Position numbers and translations under genes: made by a program. From the NCBI GenBank assembly GCA_017555445.1, contig JAFZGK010000017.1, positions 1-10,409 on the forward strand: a DNA stretch of 10,409 nt. The letters run 5' to 3'. A model generated the notes under the pieces. That model was not told the DNA's origin and did no database searches. It saw only the letters and a program-made list of their open reading frames with translations. This DNA comes from Bacteroidales bacterium. GTDB taxonomy: Bacteria > Bacteroidota > Bacteroidia > Bacteroidales > UBA932. Shown here one piece after another: positions 6,013 to 10,409 of this stretch; position 1 is the first letter of the stretch, and each line of letters begins with the position of its first letter.

Positions 6013-7257
6013 ATGACAAATCAGGAACTGCAGACATTAAAGAATAAATTCGACATCATAGGTAACGATCCCGCATTGAATCGCGCCCTCGAGATAGCTG
6101 TAGCCGTCGCTCCGACGGATATAACTGTTTTGGTCTCAGGTGAAAGCGGTGTGGGTAAGGAAAACATACCTAAGATAATCCATTCCAACAGCCCGCGCCG
6201 CAGAGGCAAGTATTTCGCTATCAACTGCGGAGCTATTCCTGAAGGTACAATCGACTCCGAGCTTTTCGGACATGAAAAGGGTTCGTTCACCGGAGCTAAC
6301 GAGATGCGCCGAGGTTATTTTGAAGAGGCGGACGGTGGTACTCTTTTCCTTGATGAGATCGGTGAACTTCCGCTTGCCTCGCAGGCTAAGCTTCTGCGTG
6401 TCCTGCAGTCGGGAGAATTCATAAGAGTTGGTTCTTCAAAGGTGCTCAAGACAGATGTGCGAGTGATAGCTGCAACCAATGTGAATCTCATGCATGCGGT
6501 GTCGAAGGGAAAGTTCAGGGAGGACCTTTACTACAGACTCAATGCGGTTTCGATTTCCATGCCTGCACTTCGTGAGCGTCCTGGAGATATCAATCTTCTG
6601 TTCAGGAAGTTCGCTTCAGATTTTTCAGCTAAATACGGTGTATGCAAGGTCGCTTTGACAGAAGATGCATCGATAATGCTGAGGAAGTACCGCTGGCCTG
6701 GTAACATACGTCAGCTCAAGAATGTTGCTGAGACCATTTCTGCTCTTGAATCAGCAAGAATTTCAGGATATTCGGACAAGTGTACCATAGATACGGATGT
6801 TCTTTCCCGTTATATTCCGAAGGAGGAGCCGAATCTTCTTCCTGCCAAAAGTTCTCCATATCAGGAACAGGAGACTGCCGGGGAAAGGGAGGCCATCATC
6901 AGGATGCTGCTTCAGCTCAAGCAGGAAGTGGAATATCTTAAGGATGTGGTTGCAAAGGCAGGCCTGGGACGTCAGGCCGGACCGGCAATAGCTCCACCGG
7001 AAGCTTCAGTGATGCCGCAGATGAGTCCTGATACGTGGGAAGAACCGGTAAGGGAAATGGTAGAGCAGAATGAGGATCCAGAGGAGCAGGACTACGAGGA
7101 TAGGGAACCGGAAGAGATGTCGATAAAGGCGGCAAATCTTGATCTTATTGAGAAGGTACTCCGCAAGCATGATGGAAACCGGAAAGCGGCAGCTGCAGAG
7201 CTCGGGATATCTGAAAGGACCGTTTACCGCAAGCTAAAACAGATGACAGAGAAATAA
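6013..7257 (+). CDS. Sigma-54-type AAA+ transcriptional activator with Fis-type HTH
   Basis: This 414-residue protein is an NtrC-class activator that would use ATP hydrolysis to open sigma-54 promoters. There is no receiver, GAF or PAS domain: AAA+ begins almost at once (IIGNDPALNRALEIA, 15-29). Walker A is GESGVGKE (43-50), the sigma-54 contact loop is GSFTGA (90-95) instead of GAFTGA, and Walker B is GGTLFLDEIGEL (108-119). Further motifs are AATN (153-156), FREDLYYRLN (168-177), LRERPGDI (186-193) and sensor II WPGNIRQLKN (228-237). Residues 290-315 may form a coiled coil, then a Pro/Glu/Asp-rich linker leads to a Fis-type helix-turn-helix (NRKAAAAELGISERTVYRKL, 389-408). The stop overlaps the lptE start (TAATG), so they are translationally coupled. 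Bacteroidetes homologues commonly share this short form and this envelope-gene neighbourhood. Its target promoters cannot be told from the window. Confidence 0.93.
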   Translation: MTNQELQTLKNKFDIIGNDPALNRALEIAVAVAPTDITVLVSGESGVGKENIPKIIHSNSPRRRGKYFAINCGAIPEGTIDSELFGHEKGSFTGANEMRRGYFEEADGGTLFLDEIGELPLASQAKLLRVLQSGEFIRVGSSKVLKTDVRVIAATNVNLMHAVSKGKFREDLYYRLNAVSISMPALRERPGDINLLFRKFASDFSAKYGVCKVALTEDASIMLRKYRWPGNIRQLKNVAETISALESARISGYSDKCTIDTDVLSRYIPKEEPNLLPAKSSPYQEQETAGEREAIIRMLLQLKQEVEYLKDVVAKAGLGRQAGPAIAPPEASVMPQMSPDTWEEPVREMVEQNEDPEEQDYEDREPEEMSIKAANLDLIEKVLRKHDGNRKAAAAELGISERTVYRKLKQMTEK

Positions 7258-7787
7258 TGAAAGGAACAAGGACTATATGGACTATGATAGGAGTGGCGGC
7301 GGCTATGGTTGCTGCGGCATTTCTTGTGCAGTCCTGTGGAATATATTCATTTACAGGAACTTCAATTCAGCCGGATGTTCAGACTGTAACCATCAATTAT
7401 TTCGAGTATACGGCTCCTAAGGTCAATCCTTCTCTCAGCAATATGATGACAGAGGGACTTCAGGACAAGTTCACAAGACTCACCAAGCTTGAGCAGGTGG
7501 ATATGGACGGAGACCTTGAGATAGTCGGTGCGATCACTGGTTATGATGTCAAGGCCACAGCTATTTCTGCAAAGGAACAGGCGACACAGAACCGTCTGAC
7601 CGTGAATGTGAAGGTTACTTTCCTCAACAGGAAATATCCTGAGGACGATTTTGAGGACAAAGGATTCTCCGCTTATGCGGATTTTGATGCATCCCAGTCC
7701 CTTGAATCCGTGGAGGCAGGTCTTTGTGAAGAGATCGTTGAAAAGATCTGTGATGACATATTCAATGCAACAGTGGCGAAGTGGTAA
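7257..7787 (+). CDS. lptE: LptE-family lipoprotein (LPS assembly)
   Basis: This 176-residue protein is the Bacteroidetes-type LptE, the outer-membrane lipoprotein that plugs the LptD barrel and helps insert lipopolysaccharide in the outer leaflet. A long signal sequence (about 1-26) ends in LVQSC, giving a lipidated Cys27; glutamine at -2 is unusual for a lipobox. Directly after it comes CGIYSFTGTSI, the start I associate with this family. The rest has the expected alternation of a helix (NPSLSNMMTEGLQDKFTRLTKL), beta strands (GDLEIVGAITGYDVKAT; NRLTVNVKVTFLN) and a C-terminal helix (LCEEIVEKICDDIFNATVAKW). Its ATG overlaps the upstream stop by one base, and the next gene begins 1 bp after its stop. 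The gene symbol rests on family features and position, not on an alignment. Confidence 0.88.
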   Translation: MKGTRTIWTMIGVAAAMVAAAFLVQSCGIYSFTGTSIQPDVQTVTINYFEYTAPKVNPSLSNMMTEGLQDKFTRLTKLEQVDMDGDLEIVGAITGYDVKATAISAKEQATQNRLTVNVKVTFLNRKYPEDDFEDKGFSAYADFDASQSLESVEAGLCEEIVEKICDDIFNATVAKW

Positions 7788-7788
7788 T

Positions 7789-8391
7789 ATGGGACAGATG
7801 GATATAAAGAAGCTGAATATCGACGAACTCATAGGTGTCGTTAATCTCTATCCTTGGTTCGGTGGTGCCAGGAGGGAACTGTGCGAGCGGATGAGCCGTA
7901 TGGGAGGTGATGTCTGGGGAGAGACTCAGTTTGCGGATGCTGCTCTTTATCTTTCCGACAGGGAGATGCTTGCAGAGATGCTCAGGTCCTCTTCGGAGGC
8001 GGACTGGTCTGATGCTGATGCAGAGAAGCTGATCAAGTCATATATAACTGAGAATCAGCATGCAAGCGAAGTTGCTGATGTCAGACCGAGAACCGTGCAT
8101 GTGGTTGGTGGTGACTATTTCAGCCAGTCTGATTATGAGACTGTAAAGAACTCTGGAGACAATGTGTTCACTCATTATGCAGCTAAAGCCCGGAAGGAGA
8201 AGAACAGCGCATCCGATGAGGTGGGAGAGATTGCTGTATACACTGAAACATTGGCGCAAATCTATCTGGAACAGGGCTATCCGGAGCAGGCAAAACGCAT
8301 TTATTCCAAACTTCTTTTGGCATATCCAGAAAAAAATACTTACTTTGCAGCCCTTATTGCAGAAATTGAAAACGAGATAATAAATCAGTAA
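7789..8391 (+). CDS. TPR-containing protein of the lptE-secG operon, function unknown
   Basis: From ATG 7789 this is a 200-residue soluble protein; an in-frame ATG at 7798 is an alternative. The frame stays open up to 7651, but that stretch overlaps lptE, which is well supported, so the longer start is rejected. The N-terminal half is helical with a conserved-looking LYPWFGGARRELCERM (20-35). A charged middle (about 70-145) is likely flexible. The C-terminus (about 150-182) resembles a TPR unit (ETLAQIYLEQGYPEQAKRIYSKLLLAYP). There is no signal peptide or membrane span, so it is predicted cytoplasmic. It lies 1 bp after lptE and 5 bp before secG. Similar proteins sit at this place in other Bacteroidales, as I recall, but no function is known to me; a scaffold role in envelope biogenesis would be a guess. 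Confidence 0.82.
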   Translation: MGQMDIKKLNIDELIGVVNLYPWFGGARRELCERMSRMGGDVWGETQFADAALYLSDREMLAEMLRSSSEADWSDADAEKLIKSYITENQHASEVADVRPRTVHVVGGDYFSQSDYETVKNSGDNVFTHYAAKARKEKNSASDEVGEIAVYTETLAQIYLEQGYPEQAKRIYSKLLLAYPEKNTYFAALIAEIENEIINQ

Positions 8392-8396
8392 CAGAT

Positions 8397-8735
8397 ATGA
8401 ACGTACTTTTTACAATTTTGACAGTACTTGTACTCGTTGCGAGTGTTCTCATCACTCTCATCGTTCTTCTCCAGAACGGTAAGGGCGGCGGACTTGCAAG
8501 CAACTTCGTAGCAGGTAACCAGACTTTTGGTGTTCGTCAGACAACAGACATCCTCGAGAAGATCACTTGGGGTCTCGTTGGTTTCATCTTCGTTGTTTCT
8601 ATCGTGACAGCTTTCACACTCAACAACGGTACCGCTGACATCGACTACACTGAGAAGATCGAGCTTGATGCACCTGCACCAGAGTTCCCTGCAGCAATTC
8701 CTTCTGCAGAGAATCCTGCTGACCTCGCTGAGTAA
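8397..8735 (+). CDS. secG: SecG, preprotein translocase subunit
   Basis: This 112-residue inner-membrane protein is the small auxiliary subunit of the SecYEG channel. It has two membrane helices (about 2-24 and 55-75) joined by the family's cytoplasmic loop. Typical features are LLQNGKGGGLASNF (24-37), the glycine-rich GVRQTTDILEKITW stretch before helix 2, and a C-terminal acidic/proline-rich tail (about 82-112), common in Bacteroidetes SecG. It begins 5 bp after the TPR gene and is the last gene of the operon. Codon use shifts here toward the uniform set seen in the lipoprotein gene, in contrast to its operon partners, which suggests higher protein output than the upstream genes. A hairpin lies about 60 bp after the stop. 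Confidence 0.95.
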   Translation: MNVLFTILTVLVLVASVLITLIVLLQNGKGGGLASNFVAGNQTFGVRQTTDILEKITWGLVGFIFVVSIVTAFTLNNGTADIDYTEKIELDAPAPEFPAAIPSAENPADLAE

Positions 8736-8752
8736 TCAAGTCTTCCGGCCTG

Positions 8753-8767
8753 CTGACAAAATGTCAG
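8753..8767. promoter_or_regulatory. Perfect 15-bp palindrome upstream of clpB (possible operator)
   Basis: CTGACAAAATGTCAG has perfect 6-bp arms around AAA. It lies 17 bp before a -7-like element (8784-8792), so it covers the place where a -33 element would sit, the expected position for a repressor site. It could instead fold as a small hairpin in the secG 3' end. No second copy was seen in the window. Confidence 0.45.
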
Positions 8768-8783
8768 ACTAAGGCGTTTGGAA

Positions 8784-8792
8784 TATAATTTG
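8784..8792 (+). promoter_or_regulatory. Candidate clpB promoter -7 element
   Basis: TATAATTTG resembles TAnnTTTG with one extra base between TA and TTTG. No clear -33 TTTG is present at the usual distance; that area holds the palindrome. Predicted transcription would start near 8798, giving a leader of about 80 nt that begins with the tetraloop hairpin. No better promoter was seen between secG and clpB. Confidence 0.4.
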
Positions 8793-8797
8793 ACTTA

Positions 8798-8827
8798 TAG
8801 CCGTCTGTTCTTCGGAGCAGACGGCTA
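8798..8827 (+). terminator. 13-bp hairpin with C(UUCG)G tetraloop: secG terminator or clpB leader structure
   Basis: Bases 8798-8810 (TAGCCGTCTGTTC) pair with 8815-8827 (GAGCAGACGGCTA), with one T-G pair, around the loop TTCG closed by C-G. The C(UUCG)G tetraloop is known to be exceptionally stable. Only ATTGTGCTTTCTG follows, so the T tract of a classical terminator is poor. It fits either as a weak or 3'-stabilising terminator for secG, or as the 5' end of the clpB mRNA. Confidence 0.6.
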
Positions 8828-8867
8828 ATTGTGCTTTCTGCCCCACCTGTTTGAACATAAAGATAAT

Positions 8868-8873
8868 GGAGGA
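8868..8873 (+). promoter_or_regulatory. Strong Shine-Dalgarno of clpB
   Basis: GGAGGA lies 7 bp before the ATG at 8881. Most genes here lack such a site, as is usual in Bacteroidetes, so it supports 8881 as a true start and not an internal methionine of a longer gene. Confidence 0.75.
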
Positions 8874-8880
8874 ATGAATT

Positions 8881-10409
8881 ATGGCAGAAAATAGATTTGA
8901 AAATCTGAGCAGATTTGCCGTCAATCTCAATGATGTGGCGATGCAAGGCAGGCTGGATCCTGTCATCGGACGTGATGAAGAGATCAGAAGGGTTCTTCAG
9001 ATATTAAGCAGAAGGACTAAGAACAATCCTATTCTGGTCGGTGAGCCCGGAGTAGGTAAGACAGCTATTTCAGAAGGCATAGCTCAGAAGATTGTGGATG
9101 GTGATGTTCCTGAAAATCTTAAGTCAAAGAAGATATACTCCCTTGATCTTGGATCTTTGATAGCGGGAGCCAAGTATCAGGGAGAGTTTGAGGAAAGATT
9201 GAAAGGTGTAGTTAAGGAAGTCGTTGACAGTGAAGGAGAAGTAATACTTTTCATTGATGAGATCCATACTCTTGTCGGAGCCGGAAGGACATCCGGAGCT
9301 ATGGATGCATCGAATATTCTCAAACCGGCACTTGCCCGAGGAGAGTTAAGGACCATAGGTTCGACGACACTGGATGAGTATCAGAAATACTTCGAGGCAG
9401 ACAAGGCACTCGAAAGACGCTTTCAGATGGTTACGGTAGAAGAACCGTCTCCTGCAGCTTCCATTTCAATCATGAGAGGACTGAAGGAGCGCTATGAGAA
9501 CCATCACAAGGTGCGTATTGAGGATGATGCCCTTATTGCAGCAGTAGAACTTTCTCATAGGTATATAACCAACCGTTTTCTACCTGACAAGGCTATCGAT
9601 CTTGTGGATGAGGCTGCTTCAAAGCTTCGCCTGGAGATGAATTCAGTGCCTGAACCTATTGCTGAACTTGACAGCCGTATCCGCCAGCTCGAGATCGAAA
9701 GGGAGGCCATAAAGCGAGAGGGTGTCGGTCTTAAGATGGACAGGATCAAGGCTGAGCTCAAAGAACTGAATGCTGAAAGAAATGATCTTCGAAAGCGTTG
9801 GGACGATGAAAAGAACATCCTGACAGAGCTTCAGTTTGCACGTCAGAAGATGGAGGATTATAAGATTGAGGCTCATAATGCAGAACGTGCCGGTGATTAT
9901 GGCAAGGTGGCAGAGATCCGTTATGGCAAGATGGGGGAGACTCAGTCCAAGATAGATGAGCTGACAGCACGTCAGGCTGCAATCAAGGATCCTATCATTA
10001 CTGAAGCGGTTACTCCTGAAGATATTGCAGAGGTTGTAGCTAAATGGACAGGTATTCCTGTAAAGAGAATGCTTGAGAGTGAAAGGGAGAAACTTCTGCG
10101 TATGGAAGATGCCCTTCACAAGAGAGTGGTAGGTCAGAATATGGCCATCGAGGCTGTTGCTGATGCGGTCCGCCGTTCACGTGCAGGGCTTCAGAATGAA
10201 AAGCGTCCTATCGGTTCCTTCCTTTTCATGGGTACGACCGGTGTCGGCAAGACCGAGCTTGCGAAGGCTCTTGCCGAGTTCCTGTTCAATGATGAGAATA
10301 TGATGACCCGTATCGATATGAGCGAGTATCAGGAGAGACATTCCGTAAGTCGTCTGGTTGGTGCGCCTCCGGGCTATGTAGGCTATGATGAAGGTGGTCA
10401 GCTGACAGA
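8881..10409 (+). CDS. clpB: ClpB disaggregase lacking the N-terminal Clp_N domain (partial, 3' end outside window)
   Basis: This Hsp100 AAA+ machine would pull proteins out of aggregates together with DnaK. The first 509 codons are visible. It starts [18 protein letters not shown], matching the linker right before AAA-1 of standard ClpB, so the Clp_N domain (about 145-155 residues) is absent. Visible features include [12 protein letters not shown] (26-37), Walker A GEPGVGKT (54-61), pore loop [11 protein letters not shown] (97-107), Walker [10 protein letters not shown] (122-130), and arginine fingers ALERRF (176-181). The coiled-coil M domain covers about 255-375 and includes [14 protein letters not shown]. 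The AAA-2 segment begins with WTGIPV (389-394) and GTTGVGKTE (451-459), up to [11 protein letters not shown], where the window ends. The M domain identifies ClpB, not ClpA or ClpC. The 145 bp upstream are too short to code for a Clp_N domain in any frame. The missing end should add about 200 residues. Confidence 0.93.
   Translation, partial: MAENRFENLSRFAVNLNDVAMQGRLDPVIGRDEEIRRVLQILSRRTKNNPILVGEPGVGKTAISEGIAQKIVDGDVPENLKSKKIYSLDLGSLIAGAKYQGEFEERLKGVVKEVVDSEGEVILFIDEIHTLVGAGRTSGAMDASNILKPALARGELRTIGSTTLDEYQKYFEADKALERRFQMVTVEEPSPAASISIMRGLKERYENHHKVRIEDDALIAAVELSHRYITNRFLPDKAIDLVDEAASKLRLEMNSVPEPIAELDSRIRQLEIEREAIKREGVGLKMDRIKAELKELNAERNDLRKRWDDEKNILTELQFARQKMEDYKIEAHNAERAGDYGKVAEIRYGKMGETQSKIDELTARQAAIKDPIITEAVTPEDIAEVVAKWTGIPVKRMLESEREKLLRMEDALHKRVVGQNMAIEAVADAVRRSRAGLQNEKRPIGSFLFMGTTGVGKTELAKALAEFLFNDENMMTRIDMSEYQERHSVSRLVGAPPGYVGYDEGGQLT

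Noticed and set aside
7651..7788. Upstream extension of the TPR protein to give 246 residues
   Set aside because: It overlaps the end of well-supported lptE in another frame; ATG 7789, 1 bp after the lptE stop, fits the operon spacing.
7362..7832. Minus-strand frame of 156 codons across lptE
   Set aside because: Antisense shadow of lptE and the TPR gene, no recognisable domain.
9643..10119. Minus-strand frame of 158 codons inside clpB
   Set aside because: Antisense to the ClpB M domain, which has clear family motifs in the plus frame.

Overview
The window reads as a chromosomal segment from a Bacteroidetes bacterium, most likely a gut or rumen Bacteroidales. Four things point there. There is an ECF sigma / FecR-type anti-sigma pair with a DUF4974-like tail. 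The LptE lipoprotein has the CGIYSFTG start typical of this phylum. The ClpB second Walker A is GTTGVGKT, the Bacteroidetes form. Several genes are preceded by -7 elements of the TAnnTTTG type, and most lack a Shine-Dalgarno. No mobile element, tRNA, rRNA or CRISPR array was seen.

Layout. (1) Positions 1-2305, plus strand: the last codons of one secreted esterase, a complete paralogous esterase (66-1253), and, 2 bp later, a secreted PHP-domain phosphodiesterase (1256-2305). A strong hairpin terminator at 2388-2414 closes this operon. (2) Positions 2570-4158, plus strand: a small two-helix membrane protein, an ECF sigma factor and a FecR-like anti-sigma factor. No SusC/TonB receptor follows; a bidirectional terminator at 4182-4204 ends the unit. 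(3) Positions 5864-4230, minus strand: a large OmpA-like/TPR lipoprotein with codon use suggesting very high expression. (4) Positions 6013-8735, plus strand: a tight operon of a sigma-54-type AAA+ activator, LptE, a TPR-type protein and SecG, with junctions of -1, 1 and 5 bp. This is a cell-envelope biogenesis set. (5) Positions 8881-10409, plus strand: the 5' part of clpB, running off the window.

The genes are ordinary as families, but several points deserve attention. ClpB starts in the linker just before its first AAA+ module and so lacks the N-terminal Clp_N domain, yet it has the best Shine-Dalgarno in the window. Upstream of it lie a perfect 15-bp palindrome, a -7-like element, and a 13-bp hairpin with a C(UUCG)G tetraloop at the predicted transcript start. 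The sigma-54 activator has no receiver domain, carries GSFTGA in place of GAFTGA, and has a perfect -7 element 7 bp before its ATG, suggesting an almost leaderless mRNA. The sigma/anti-sigma pair lacks its usual receptor. I did not find a clearly new multi-gene system; the strongest leads are the ClpB architecture and its control region.
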